A DNA stretch of 64,000 nucleotides from Paenibacillus_S sp043945595 (GTDB lineage Bacteria > Bacillota > Bacilli > Paenibacillales > NBRC-103111), in contig NZ_JBIFNP010000001.1 of NCBI RefSeq assembly GCF_043945595.1, positions 930,001 through 994,000 of the forward strand, given 5' to 3'. Of the stretch, positions 35,689-45,060 are shown piece after piece (the first letter of the stretch is position 1; each line of letters opens with the position of its first letter). Below the pieces are notes generated by a model. That model ran no database searches. It was not told where the DNA came from and worked only from the letters and a program-made list of their open reading frames with translations. A program made the position numbers and the translations under genes.

Positions 35689-37750
35689 ATGGATGCTGAA
35701 GCAAGAAAGGGGAGAAATCAGGTGCCGATCCAAGACGACGAAGAACGGAAACGGACCGCGGAGGCCATCCGCAACAAGCTGGCGCTTTTACCGGAGCAGC
35801 CGGGCTGCTACCTGATGAAGAATAAAGAAGGTACGATCATTTACGTGGGCAAGGCGAAGGTGCTGCGCAACCGCGTGCGCTCTTATTTTACAGGGAGCCA
35901 TAACGCGAAGACGCAGGCGCTGGTGCATGAAATTGCCGACTTTGAATATATTGTGACCGCCAGCAATGTCGAGGCGTTGATTCTCGAATGCAATCTGATC
36001 AAAAAATACCATCCGCGGTATAACGTGCTGCTGAAGGATGACAAGACGTTTCCTTATATCAAAATCACCCACGAAGCGCACCCGCGGCTCGAGGTTACGC
36101 GGAAGGTGTTTAAGGATAAGGGGAAATATTTCGGCCCTTATCCGAACTCGTTCGCCGCTCAGCAGACGAAGAAGCTGCTGGACCGCCTGTACCCGCTGCG
36201 CAAATGCCGGACGCTGCCCGACCGCGTCTGTCTGTATTATCACCTCGGTCAATGCGTAGCGCCCTGTGAGTACGAGGTGGAGCAGGAGACGTACGACAAG
36301 ATGGTGTCGGAAATTTCCCGGTTTCTTAACGGCGGTCACGACGAGATCAAGCAGGATTTGACGCGCAAAATGCACGAAGCGGCGGAGGAGCTGAACTTTG
36401 AGCGGGCGAAGGAGCTGCGCGACCAAATCGTTCATATCGACGCCGTGATGGAGAAGCAGAAAATTACGACGACGGAAGCCGTCGACCGCGATATTTTCGG
36501 CTATGCCGTCGATAAGGGCTGGATGTGCGTGCAGATTCTGTACATGCGCCAGGGCAAGCTGATCGAGCGCCACGCCTCGATGTTCCCTTATTACGGCGAG
36601 GAGTATGAGGACTTCGTCTCCTTCGTTACGCAGTATTACAGCGACAACCCTGCGCTGCCGAAGGAAGTGTTCCTGCCTGCGGAAACGGTCGGCAGGGAAA
36701 CGGCGGCAGCCAAAGAGCCGGTGAAGCGCGTCATTACGCAGGAAACGATCGCGGCGCTGGATCAAGCCTCTGCCGAAGAAGCCGCCGGACGCGGCGATGC
36801 GGAAGGAACGGAGCTCGATGCGGTCAAGGCGGACGTGAAGGAAGCGCTGGAAGGCTGGCTGAAGGTGAAGGTGCACATTCCGCGCCGCGGCCTGAAGAAG
36901 AATATGGTCGACATGGCGGGAGACAATGCCCGTGTCGGGCTGGAAGAGAAGTTCCGCTTGATCGAGCGGGATGAGCAGCGCTCTGTCAAGGCGGTGGAGA
37001 ATCTCGGCGAGTGGCTAGGCATGGGGATGATCCGCCGGATCGAAGCGTTCGATAACTCGAACATTCAAGGGTCGGATCCGGTATCCGCGATGGTCGTATT
37101 CACGGACGGCAAGCCGAACCGGAAGGAGTACCGGAAGTTCAAGATCCTGGACCGTTCAAGGGCCGGACGACTACGAAACGATGCGGGAGGTTGTCCGCCG
37201 CCGGTACGAGCGGGTGCTGAAGGAGCAGCTGCCGCTGCCGGATCTGGTTGTCATCGACGGAGGAAAGGGGCAGATTTCCGCGGCGATCGATGTGCTCGAG
37301 AACGAGCTGGGCCTGTACATTCCCGTATGCGGCCTGGTGAAGGATGCGAAGCATAGAACGGCCCAGCTGATGATGGGCGATCCGCCGGAGGTCGTGCCGC
37401 TGCCCCGCGACAGCCAGGAGTTTTATCTGCTGCAGCGAATCCAGGACGAGGTGCACCGGTTCGCGATTACGTTCCACAGGGAGACCCGGGCCAAGTCGAT
37501 GGTCGTCTCCCAGCTGGACGCCATTCCGGGCATCGGAGAGAAGCGCCGGAAAGCGCTGCTGAAGCATTTCGGCTCCCTGAAGAAAATCAAAGAGGCCGGA
37601 ATCGAGGATTTCCGGCCTGTCGGGATCGGGGAGAAGCTGGCGGCGCAAATTCTCCAGGCATTGAACGGCGATGACGCCGCGCAAGCCGGGGAGATAGGCG
37701 AAGCTGGGGGGAACGAAACCCATACGGCGGCGGCGGATCCGATTGTTTAA
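35689..37750 (+). CDS. uvrC: UvrABC endonuclease subunit C (one-base insertion)
   Basis: Makes both incisions in nucleotide excision repair. The GIY-YIG domain is at residues 35-110 (GTIIYVGKAK, VRSYFTG). The UVR motif is near residue 215, the RNase-H-like domain contains RIEAFDNSNIQG, and a helix-hairpin-helix (AIPGIGEKRRKALLKHFGS) ends the protein. The frame breaks at 37146-37154 (CCTGGACCG); removing one base restores KIxTVQGPDDYE. About 55 Ala/Glu-rich residues (331-386) are inserted compared with the usual 600-residue protein. The gene is closed 42 bases before the convergent CPBP gene. Confidence 0.92.
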
Positions 37751-37792
37751 GACGGAAGCCGGCGCCGCGGACAGCGGGCCGTATGTAATCGA

Positions 37793-39448
37793 TTATTCCA
37801 GACGAGGGCGCGTAACAAGCCTTCGTCTTTTTGTTTTGCCGTGAACCCAGGCAATCAGCCAGCCGGCCAGTCCGGGAAAGATAATATAGAAGCCGCCCAT
37901 CAGGCTGTGCGTCCAGTCACCCAAGTCCATTAATGAAAATCCCATCAGAATACTGTCCATGGAGGCATGGGCGAACAGCACGGTCATAAAGCCGTATTTC
38001 AGAAAGGCATAACCGAAAATAAGTCCGATGACGGTAACCTCGACAAAACGGGTGTAAACCGGGTAGATCGGGTACTGCGTATGGCTGAGCGCCCAGATCA
38101 TGCTGGGGATCAGCACGGCTATAAACCGGCTGCGTACGAGCTTCATAAAGAAGGGGATACCGAACAGTCTGTATACCGATTCCTCCGAGATGGCGGCCGC
38201 CCAGGCCATGAGCGGGAAAAAGGCGGGATATACCATATTGAGTACGGAGTCCGACGGATCGTTCACCGCCCACACGTCAAACCAGTGCTCCGCCCCGAAA
38301 AACAGCGTCTGCTGTACGCCGAGGATGAACAGGCAGAGCAAGTATCCCTGAATGACCGCGCTGCGCAGCTGTCCGCCGAAGGAGGGCTCGTGCCATAGCG
38401 GCCAGGGACTCCAGCCTTTGCGCAGCCACAGCTGCCTGCCGGCAAGCAGGGCAAAGTAGACGCTGACCGCCATGAGGCCGATCAGGATGTTCAAGAACCA
38501 GAGATTGAACATTGCCTCCAGCTGGGAGGGGCCGTTCGAGTGCGCGGTGCGCAAGGCCGGCACCATATTGAAGTTATTGGCGATGTAGATCGCCAAAAAT
38601 AGGGCGGTGAGCAGCAGACCGCGCCGAAAGGTGATTTCTTTGCGGAAGCGGAACACGATGTAGAAGGAGGCCAGCGCCATGATGAGCGACAGCAGCAGGC
38701 TGATGCGCGTCATCGTTGCCGCGTTCTTGTCCTGCGCTTCCTGCCATGCCAGGAACGAGGCGGGAATGGCAAAGCTCGCGTGAAAGGCGGCCGCCGAGCC
38801 GTTTCTGACGGTGACCGCAAGCTGCAGCTTGGCCTCCCCGATGGCCAGGGATTTGCTTTGATAAACGAAGCGGCTGCTGTCCGCAGCGGCGGAGCCGCTT
38901 GGGTGACGCTGCGGGTCCGGTTCGATCCGCTCCCAATCCTTCAGCGTGTAGCCGCGGGATCTCAAGGTCTGCTCGGCAATCAGCTGCGGATCGGCTGGAC
39001 CTGCAGCCGCTGCGGGCTGTTGGATGCTCCGGGGGATGTAGCTTTCCCAGCCGAGGATGCTCAAGTCGGTAAAATTGACATCAATGTAATAAGTCGTTTT
39101 TGACGTATTGTCGTTCACTTCCACTTCATAATAATCAAGCGGATAAGCCCCGAATCTTTGCGCATACGTCCCGGCCAGATCTTCCTTCTGCAAATAGCCG
39201 CTGCGGTCGGCATCGGATTGGTACAGGGTGCTGACACGATAATCGGACGACAAAGGAAAGGTTTGGCGGATGAATCGCAGCGCCTGCTGTGCGGCCTGTT
39301 CTTTGCTTACCGCAGGGCGATCCTGGAGGGCTTCCAGCCCCGCATCGTTCGATTGAGGGAGGGAGGAGACCAGAACGACGGCCAGATAGAGCACAATCCC
39401 GATAACGGCCAGCGGCAGCAGGGGAGATCTTGCGGTCGATTTTATCAT
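37793..39448 (-). CDS. CPBP-family intramembrane metalloprotease with a long N-terminal domain
   Basis: A 551-residue membrane protein. The C-terminal third is a CPBP/abortive-infection (type II CAAX protease) domain: EESVYR with the double Glu, WALSHTQYP with the first His, and FAHASMD with the last His. The N-terminal 240 residues contain one membrane anchor and an extracytoplasmic region that resembles PepSY-like folds (ALRFIRQTFPLSSDYRV), then about eight helices. The substrate is unknown. It is transcribed away from the c-di-AMP riboswitch of the ktr operon. Confidence 0.85.
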   Translation of the reverse strand: MIKSTARSPLLPLAVIGIVLYLAVVLVSSLPQSNDAGLEALQDRPAVSKEQAAQQALRFIRQTFPLSSDYRVSTLYQSDADRSGYLQKEDLAGTYAQRFGAYPLDYYEVEVNDNTSKTTYYIDVNFTDLSILGWESYIPRSIQQPAAAAGPADPQLIAEQTLRSRGYTLKDWERIEPDPQRHPSGSAAADSSRFVYQSKSLAIGEAKLQLAVTVRNGSAAAFHASFAIPASFLAWQEAQDKNAATMTRISLLLSLIMALASFYIVFRFRKEITFRRGLLLTALFLAIYIANNFNMVPALRTAHSNGPSQLEAMFNLWFLNILIGLMAVSVYFALLAGRQLWLRKGWSPWPLWHEPSFGGQLRSAVIQGYLLCLFILGVQQTLFFGAEHWFDVWAVNDPSDSVLNMVYPAFFPLMAWAAAISEESVYRLFGIPFFMKLVRSRFIAVLIPSMIWALSHTQYPIYPVYTRFVEVTVIGLIFGYAFLKYGFMTVLFAHASMDSILMGFSLMDLGDWTHSLMGGFYIIFPGLAGWLIAWVHGKTKRRRLVTRPRLE

Positions 39449-39689
39449 AATAGGCTCCTTTGCTTGAGATGGACATGGGGTGAATCTTTATATTGTATTC
39501 TGTAAACTTAGCACACATGACATTAGGAAATCCAATGAATCCGAGAGCATAGGCGGGAAAAACGATGAAAAGCGAAGCGGCGGGATTGCCAGTCTTCCCG
39601 CAGGCGGACTTATAATCCGATTATCCCCGGATTTCGGCGTACAGCGGCTTTGTGCTTCCTCGTAAAGGGGATTATAATTCATATCAATT

Positions 39690-39820
39690 GAATACAAAGC
39701 CGAATTTCTTTTGAAAACGGGGGAACCATTTATTACAAGGGGTGAATTCGATTCTATCGTCAAGATGGAATTGATAGGGTACCTGTGAATCCGAATCCGT
39801 CAGCTAACCTCGTAGGCTTT
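39690..39820 (+). promoter_or_regulatory. ydaO/yuaA-type c-di-AMP riboswitch
   Basis: The 3' part carries the nearly invariant CCGAATCCGTCAGC followed by TAACCTCGTAGG, the signature end of this class. The 5' part has the other conserved blocks, CGGGGGAACCA and GGGGTGAATTCG. It lies just upstream of a Ktr potassium transporter gene, a known target. In this class bound c-di-AMP normally promotes termination, switching off potassium import. Confidence 0.92.
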
Positions 39821-39822
39821 AA

Positions 39823-39868
39823 GCAGGAACCTATCATACGGCATTGGGTTTCCAGTGTCTTTTTTTGT
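39823..39868 (+). terminator. riboswitch-controlled terminator before ktrB
   Basis: GGAACC pairs with GGGTTTCC across a 14-base loop, followed by AGTGTCTTTTTTT. It lies between the aptamer and the ktrB start, 29 bases before the ATG. Confidence 0.75.
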
Positions 39869-39896
39869 GCTCTGAACTTGGATTTTGAGGTGAACC

Positions 39897-41252
39897 ATGA
39901 AACTATCGCTGAAAAAAATTGAGCTGACGCCGCCGCAAATTTTAGTCATCGGGTTCGCGGCCATTATTTTGGCAGGCTCGGCACTGCTATCCTTGCCCAT
40001 CGCCTCGGCGACAGGAAAGCCGCTTTCTTTCCTGAACGCCTTCTTCACGGCAACCTCCGCTACCTGTGTAACCGGGCTCGTGGTTGTCGATACGGGGACG
40101 AGCTTTACGCTCTTTGGGCAAATTGTCATCATCCTGCTGATTCAAGTGGGAGGCTTGGGCTTCATGACGATGGGCACGCTGTTTGCTTTTGCCTTGAAAA
40201 AACGAATTTCGCTGAGGGAAAGGCTCGTACTTCAGGAAGCGATGAATCAAGGGAGCATGGAGGGCATTGTCCGGCTGATCCGTAAGGTGATCCAATATTC
40301 GCTGACGATCGAAGCGGCAGGGGCGCTCATTTTCTCAATTCGCTGGTCATTTGACCTGGGTCAGGCGAAGGGGATCTACTACGGTATTTGGCATGCGGTC
40401 TCCTTCTTCAACAATGCCGGATTCGATCTCTTCGGCCCGGTCACGGGGAAATTCAGCAGCTTGACCGCCTATGCAGACGATCCGGTCATCAATATCGTTT
40501 CCATGGGGCTCATCATTCTGGGAGGTCTCGGATTCGTCGTCATTTCGGATCTGCTCGATTACAGGAAAAGCAGAAGAAGGCTGTCGCTGCATTCCAAGGT
40601 CGTGCTGAGTGCGACCGGCATTCTCATAGCCGTCGGGGCCGTAGTCATCTTCGTCTTCGAGTTTACGAACGCCAAAACACTCGGCACCTTGAGCTGGCAG
40701 GGGAAAATATGGGCTGCGCTGTTTCAGTCGGTTACACCGAGAACGGCGGGGGCCAATACGATTGATTTGGCCGGCATGCGGCAGGCCACTCAGTTTTTTA
40801 TGATCCTGCTTATGTTTATCGGAGCATCGCCCGGTTCTACGGGCGGAGGGATTAAGACGACGACATTTACAACGCTGATAGGTGCAATGATCGCAATGAT
40901 CCGGGGGAAAGAGGATATCGTGCTGTTTCACTTCCGTCTTGGCAAAGACCGGATTTTAAAGGCCATTACCCTCACGATGATTGCTTTATTTCTCGTTATT
41001 TTCGTCGCAATGGTGCTCTCGACGACCGAGGAGCATCCGTTTCTGATGATTTTGTTCGAAGTCACCTCAGCTTTCGGTACGGTCGGTTTAACAATGGGAT
41101 TAACGACCGATTTGACCGATTTCGGGAAAATTATGATTGCGCTTATGATGTTTGCCGGGCGGCTGGGGCCAATGACACTGGCTTATGCCTTAGGGCCGAA
41201 AACGGAAAAGGAATTATACAGATACCCGGAAGGGAAAATTACAATCGGATAG
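39897..41252 (+). CDS. ktrB: Ktr-type potassium uptake channel subunit (TrkH/KtrB family)
   Basis: Membrane subunit of a sodium-dependent potassium importer; 451 residues with four M1-P-M2 repeats. The selectivity-filter regions are visible as TATSATCVTGL, FNNAGFDLFG and GASPGSTGGGIKTT. The ATG follows GAGGTGA. The c-di-AMP riboswitch lies in the leader, and the gene for the RCK subunit follows after 13 bases. Whether it corresponds to KtrB or KtrD of B. subtilis is not certain from sequence alone. Confidence 0.92.
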   Translation: MKLSLKKIELTPPQILVIGFAAIILAGSALLSLPIASATGKPLSFLNAFFTATSATCVTGLVVVDTGTSFTLFGQIVIILLIQVGGLGFMTMGTLFAFALKKRISLRERLVLQEAMNQGSMEGIVRLIRKVIQYSLTIEAAGALIFSIRWSFDLGQAKGIYYGIWHAVSFFNNAGFDLFGPVTGKFSSLTAYADDPVINIVSMGLIILGGLGFVVISDLLDYRKSRRRLSLHSKVVLSATGILIAVGAVVIFVFEFTNAKTLGTLSWQGKIWAALFQSVTPRTAGANTIDLAGMRQATQFFMILLMFIGASPGSTGGGIKTTTFTTLIGAMIAMIRGKEDIVLFHFRLGKDRILKAITLTMIALFLVIFVAMVLSTTEEHPFLMILFEVTSAFGTVGLTMGLTTDLTDFGKIMIALMMFAGRLGPMTLAYALGPKTEKELYRYPEGKITIG

Positions 41253-41265
41253 GGGAACATTCGAA

Positions 41266-41928
41266 ATGAAACGTGGGCAGTACGCGGTAATTGGTTTAGG
41301 GAGATTCGGATCCAGCTTGGCGGAAGAGCTCGTCAATCTGGGCTACGAGGTGCTCGGGATCGATAAGGACGAGGAATCGGTCGATGAGATGAGCGAGGTG
41401 CTGACCCATGTGGTTGTAGCGGACGCAACGGATGAAGAGGTGCTGCGCTCGCTTGGCATCCGCAATTTCGATTGCGCGATCGTGGCGATAGGAGACGATA
41501 TTCAATCCAGCATCATGGCCGCCATTTTGCTGAAGGATATGGGCGTGAAGACGGTGGTGACCAAGGCGCTGTCGGAGCTGCACGGCAAGGTGCTGCAGAA
41601 GATCGGAGTCGACCGGGTGATTTTCCCGGAGCGGGATATGGGGATTCGGGTCGCCCATCAGCTGGCTTCTCCGAATTTGCTCGATTATATCGAGCTGTCG
41701 AACGATTACACGATCGTCGAGCTCTCCGTTCCCAAACGGCTGTCGGGACGTACGCTGAAGGAGCTGGACCCGAGAGCGAAGTACGGCTGCAGCGTCGTTG
41801 CCATTAATAAGAAGAAAGGGGTTATTATTGCCCCCACGGCGACCGATACGCTTGATGAGCAGGACGTGATGGTCATCATTGGAACGAATGAGCAGATTGA
41901 AACGTTTGAGAACGAAGTGATAGGGTAA
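41266..41928 (+). CDS. ktrA: Ktr potassium uptake regulatory subunit (RCK/TrkA-N and TrkA-C)
   Basis: A 220-residue cytosolic gating ring subunit. The Rossmann nucleotide site is GLGRFGSS at residues 9-16 with an acidic residue (GIDKDEE) at the end of the second strand. The TrkA-C domain (residues about 135-215) contains the hydrophobic interface reported to bind c-di-AMP in KtrA/KtrC. It could be named KtrC instead. It is co-transcribed with ktrB under the riboswitch, so c-di-AMP may act on both RNA and protein. Confidence 0.92.
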   Translation: MKRGQYAVIGLGRFGSSLAEELVNLGYEVLGIDKDEESVDEMSEVLTHVVVADATDEEVLRSLGIRNFDCAIVAIGDDIQSSIMAAILLKDMGVKTVVTKALSELHGKVLQKIGVDRVIFPERDMGIRVAHQLASPNLLDYIELSNDYTIVELSVPKRLSGRTLKELDPRAKYGCSVVAINKKKGVIIAPTATDTLDEQDVMVIIGTNEQIETFENEVIG

Positions 41929-41988
41929 TAGATAAAGCAGGGCACCCGTCTTTGAGCGGGTGTGAAATGTGAAACGGAGTATGCGGTC

Positions 41989-43221
41989 ATGAACAGTCAA
42001 GTGGGAGAAATGATTCACCACGTTATCTTTTTATTAATCTTTATACTGGGTCTCGGCATGCTGTCCGGTAAAGCGGCCAGCTGGCTGAAGCTTCCGGATG
42101 TCGCTTTGTTTCTGGCGGCCGGGATGATCATGGGACAAGGGCTTCATCTGGTCACGGAAACAAGCAGCTCGTTCACGAATCAGTTCATTCTTACTATCGG
42201 TTCGGCGCTGATTTTGTTCGACGGCGGAAGAAATATTCGGCTGTCAGGGTTGAAAAGGGTATGGCTGACGCTGACGCTGCTCAGCATTCCCGGCGTTCTG
42301 ATCACATGTGCGGTTGTGGCGGCTGCGGCGCATTGGCTGCTCGGCATTCCGGTCTTGCACGCCGTGCTGCTCGGTGCGATCATTTCGTCTACCGATCCCG
42401 CGACGCTGATTCCGGTCTTCAAGCAGATCCGGATTCGGACGAAGGTGCGGGAAACGGTTGAAAGCGAGTCCGCGTTCAACGATGCGACAGGCTCCATCCT
42501 GACGTTTACGGTGCTGGCTCTTGTAACGGGAGGGCAGACCTTCTCGCTGTCGGCAAGCCTGCTGCAATTTGCGGCGACCGCGTTAGGCGGCATTGCCGTG
42601 GGGGCCATCCTGGGCCTTGTTCTGGCGTTTATTACGGGACACTTGAGGCTGGGATGGCTGCGGGATTATACGACGATCGCCTTGGTCGTGACCGCGCTGG
42701 GCGCCTATTGGTTCGGGGAAACGCTGCACGTCAGCGGTTTTATGGCGACGTTTACCGCCGGGCTGATTTGGGGAAATGCCGACCTGTTCAAGCTGAATCT
42801 GAACGACAAGCATCAGGAGATGCTGCATTTCAGCGAGAATATAACGGTGATCATGCGGATGCTTATTTTCATCCTGCTGGGCAGCCAGGTCAATTTTGCA
42901 GTCATTTACGCGAATTTATGGCCAAGCCTGGCCGTTATTGCCATCTTTATGCTCATCGCGCGTCCGCTGACCGTGCTGGCCTGTACGCTCCCCGACCGGA
43001 GGGCCGGCTGGAAGCGGAACGAGATTCTCTTCATGTTCTGGGTCCGCGAGACCGGGGTCATCCCGGCCGCTTTATCCGGGATGGTGGCGGGGCTCGGCGT
43101 CAAATATGCGGACGTGATCGCTTCGGTCACGTTCCTTGCGGTGCTGCTGACGATTCTGCTGCAGGCGGGAACGACGGCCTATGTCGCAAGGAAGCTCGGT
43201 ATTGAGGAGAAAAACGGCTAG
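41989..43221 (+). CDS. cation/proton antiporter (NhaP/CPA family)
   Basis: A 410-residue membrane antiporter with about 12 helices. The conserved ion-binding region is seen in ISSTDPATLIPVF and SESAFNDATGSIL. It lacks a C-terminal TrkA-C domain, which NhaP2/KhtU-type potassium exporters often carry on a separate chain. GGAG lies ten bases before the ATG at 41989; a longer start at 41962 is possible. Position directly behind ktrBA suggests a role in potassium efflux or pH balance. A small hairpin without a T run (41946-41966) separates it from ktrA. Confidence 0.85.
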   Translation: MNSQVGEMIHHVIFLLIFILGLGMLSGKAASWLKLPDVALFLAAGMIMGQGLHLVTETSSSFTNQFILTIGSALILFDGGRNIRLSGLKRVWLTLTLLSIPGVLITCAVVAAAAHWLLGIPVLHAVLLGAIISSTDPATLIPVFKQIRIRTKVRETVESESAFNDATGSILTFTVLALVTGGQTFSLSASLLQFAATALGGIAVGAILGLVLAFITGHLRLGWLRDYTTIALVVTALGAYWFGETLHVSGFMATFTAGLIWGNADLFKLNLNDKHQEMLHFSENITVIMRMLIFILLGSQVNFAVIYANLWPSLAVIAIFMLIARPLTVLACTLPDRRAGWKRNEILFMFWVRETGVIPAALSGMVAGLGVKYADVIASVTFLAVLLTILLQAGTTAYVARKLGIEEKNG

Positions 43222-43222
43222 T

Positions 43223-44125
43223 TTAGTCCTCCAGCCGGTTAAAATATTGTCTGGCCTTCTCGATAAACCGCTGGGCGGACGGATGATGGACGGCCTCCTC
43301 GGTAAACAGCAGGGAGGTCGTTCTTGTCGTCTGCTCCAGCGCGGGGATAAAGCGGATGAACAGCTCGTTATCCTTCATTAAACTGCGGCGCAGATAAGAT
43401 TCCGGCAGCAGGGTAGCCGTGTGGCAGGTGGAGACGAGACGGATAATGGCTTCGAACGAATCAATCTCCATTTTGACGTCAGGATGGATGTTGTAGCGGT
43501 GAAACAATTCATCCATTAAAATGCGGTACCAGGTCCCGCGCGAAAAAAGAATCATCGGAAGCTCCTGAAGATCGTCAATTTCGAGCGACGCCTTATCGAT
43601 TAAAGGATGCCCGAGCGGCAGCACGAGACAGAGGTGGTCGTCGAACAGCGGGATGCACTTCAAGCCGGGGTGTTCGATCTTGGAGGCGACCAGCCCGATG
43701 TCTACTTTTCGTTCTTTGACCATGGGAACGATTTCATGCGTTTTGCCTGTAACAGCCTTTATATCGATTTTCGGGTAATCCTTGGTATAGATGGTAATCA
43801 AATCGGGAAGCGTGGATTGTAGAGTCGTTAGGCTGGCCCCGATAATGATACTGGCCGGCTTGCTGTCCGACTTGAATTCCTCAAGCTGGCGGAACAGCTT
43901 TCTTTCCGAATGGCGCTGCTCCAGCGCATATTCGTACAATATTTGGCCGGCGCGGGTAATTTCCAGACGTTTGCCCCTGCGCAGAAACAAATCGACGCCG
44001 AGCTCTTCCTCCAGGCGCATGATTTTACGGGACAGTGCGGGCTGGGAAATGTTGAGCGCCTGCGAGGCTTTATTCAAGCTCTCCAATTCGACGACGCTCG
44101 CGAAAATATCTAGGTGTTCCAGCAT
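43223..44125 (-). CDS. LysR-family transcriptional regulator
   Basis: A 300-residue regulator. The winged helix-turn-helix is at residues 1-60 (LNKASQALNISQPALSRKIMRLEEELG), followed by the periplasmic-binding-type effector domain starting near residue 90 (IIIGASLTT). The start at 44125 follows CAGGGA; a start six codons upstream is less well placed. It is divergent from sdhCAB, which makes that operon a candidate target, although I could not identify a T-N11-A operator. The effector is unknown. Confidence 0.88.
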   Translation of the reverse strand: MLEHLDIFASVVELESLNKASQALNISQPALSRKIMRLEEELGVDLFLRRGKRLEITRAGQILYEYALEQRHSERKLFRQLEEFKSDSKPASIIIGASLTTLQSTLPDLITIYTKDYPKIDIKAVTGKTHEIVPMVKERKVDIGLVASKIEHPGLKCIPLFDDHLCLVLPLGHPLIDKASLEIDDLQELPMILFSRGTWYRILMDELFHRYNIHPDVKMEIDSFEAIIRLVSTCHTATLLPESYLRRSLMKDNELFIRFIPALEQTTRTTSLLFTEEAVHHPSAQRFIEKARQYFNRLED

Positions 44126-44301
44126 GAAAATCCCTGCTTTCATCTATATATGCAAATTATGAATAAGCGATTATAAAAAAACAGCACTTCCATTATAAGC
44201 GATAAAGGAGTACGATGTACATGTCACCTACTGTTCACATTTTTTGTCCCTGTCTGCATAAAAATATGTCGATTCATGGAAAATAGGCGTAACGAATCAT
44301 G

Positions 44302-44330
44302 TTGACGCTTGTTTCTTGCGGGAGTACAAT
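44302..44330 (+). promoter_or_regulatory. probable sdhC promoter
   Basis: TTGACG (44302-44307), a 17-base spacer and TACAAT (44325-44330), 64 bases before the sdhC start. Confidence 0.72.
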
Positions 44331-44393
44331 GAAAAATGGTTTTGACCGACATGTGAACAAAGCTACATATTGCTGAGGGGGGAAAGGATTTCA

Positions 44394-45044
44394 ATGTTTC
44401 GTAATTCGTATTTTTCACGCAAGCTGCATTCATTGCTTGGTGTCATTCCGGTCGGTTTCTTTCTGATCGAGCACCTGCTGACGAACTATTCGGCTACGAA
44501 AGGCCCGGAGAAGTTCATGGAGCATGTGAATTGGCTGCACGACTTGCCGCTGATGCTTCTGCTTGAGATCGTGGGCATCTGGCTGCCGCTGCTGTATCAC
44601 GCGGTATACGGGCTCTACGTAGCTTACACGGCGCGCAATAATGTTTCCAACTATGGTTATTTCCGTAACCAAATGTTTTTCCTGCAAAGGGTAACGGGCG
44701 TGATTACCTTCTTGTTTATCGCGTTCCACTTTTTTCAAACACGGCTTCAAATCACGTTTGGGCTGCCGCAGGAAGAGATCGGCGTACAGATGCACAGTAT
44801 TGCTTCGAACGGGTTGTTCTTCGTTCTGTACTGTATTGGCATTGTGTCCGCCGTATTCCATTTCAGCAATGGAATGTGGTCTTTCCTCGTAAGCTGGGGT
44901 GTGACCATCGGTCCGCGGGCACAACGTGTATCCACTGTTATCTGGATGGCCGTATTCGTTGTTATGTCCATCATGTTTATCATGTCTTTGAGCGCGTTTG
45001 TCGATCCGCAATTCCAGAACGTGCCACTGAACGCGAAAGGTTAA
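44394..45044 (+). CDS. sdhC: succinate dehydrogenase cytochrome b558 subunit
   Basis: A 216-residue membrane anchor with five helices that binds two haems b and passes electrons from SdhB to menaquinone. His residues expected as haem ligands are in FFLIEHLLTN, LLYHAVYG, IAFHFFQT and QMHSIASNG. The sequence begins MFRNSYFSRKLHSLLG, typical for the Bacillus type. The ATG follows GGGGGGAAAGG. It is the first gene of the sdhCAB operon with its own promoter upstream. Confidence 0.94.
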   Translation: MFRNSYFSRKLHSLLGVIPVGFFLIEHLLTNYSATKGPEKFMEHVNWLHDLPLMLLLEIVGIWLPLLYHAVYGLYVAYTARNNVSNYGYFRNQMFFLQRVTGVITFLFIAFHFFQTRLQITFGLPQEEIGVQMHSIASNGLFFVLYCIGIVSAVFHFSNGMWSFLVSWGVTIGPRAQRVSTVIWMAVFVVMSIMFIMSLSAFVDPQFQNVPLNAKG

Positions 45045-45060
45045 GGAGGAGTGAACTACA

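Noticed and set aside
37793..39448. Phage-defence gene (abortive infection) reading of the CPBP protein
   Set aside because: CPBP proteins have many roles and no other defence gene lies nearby.
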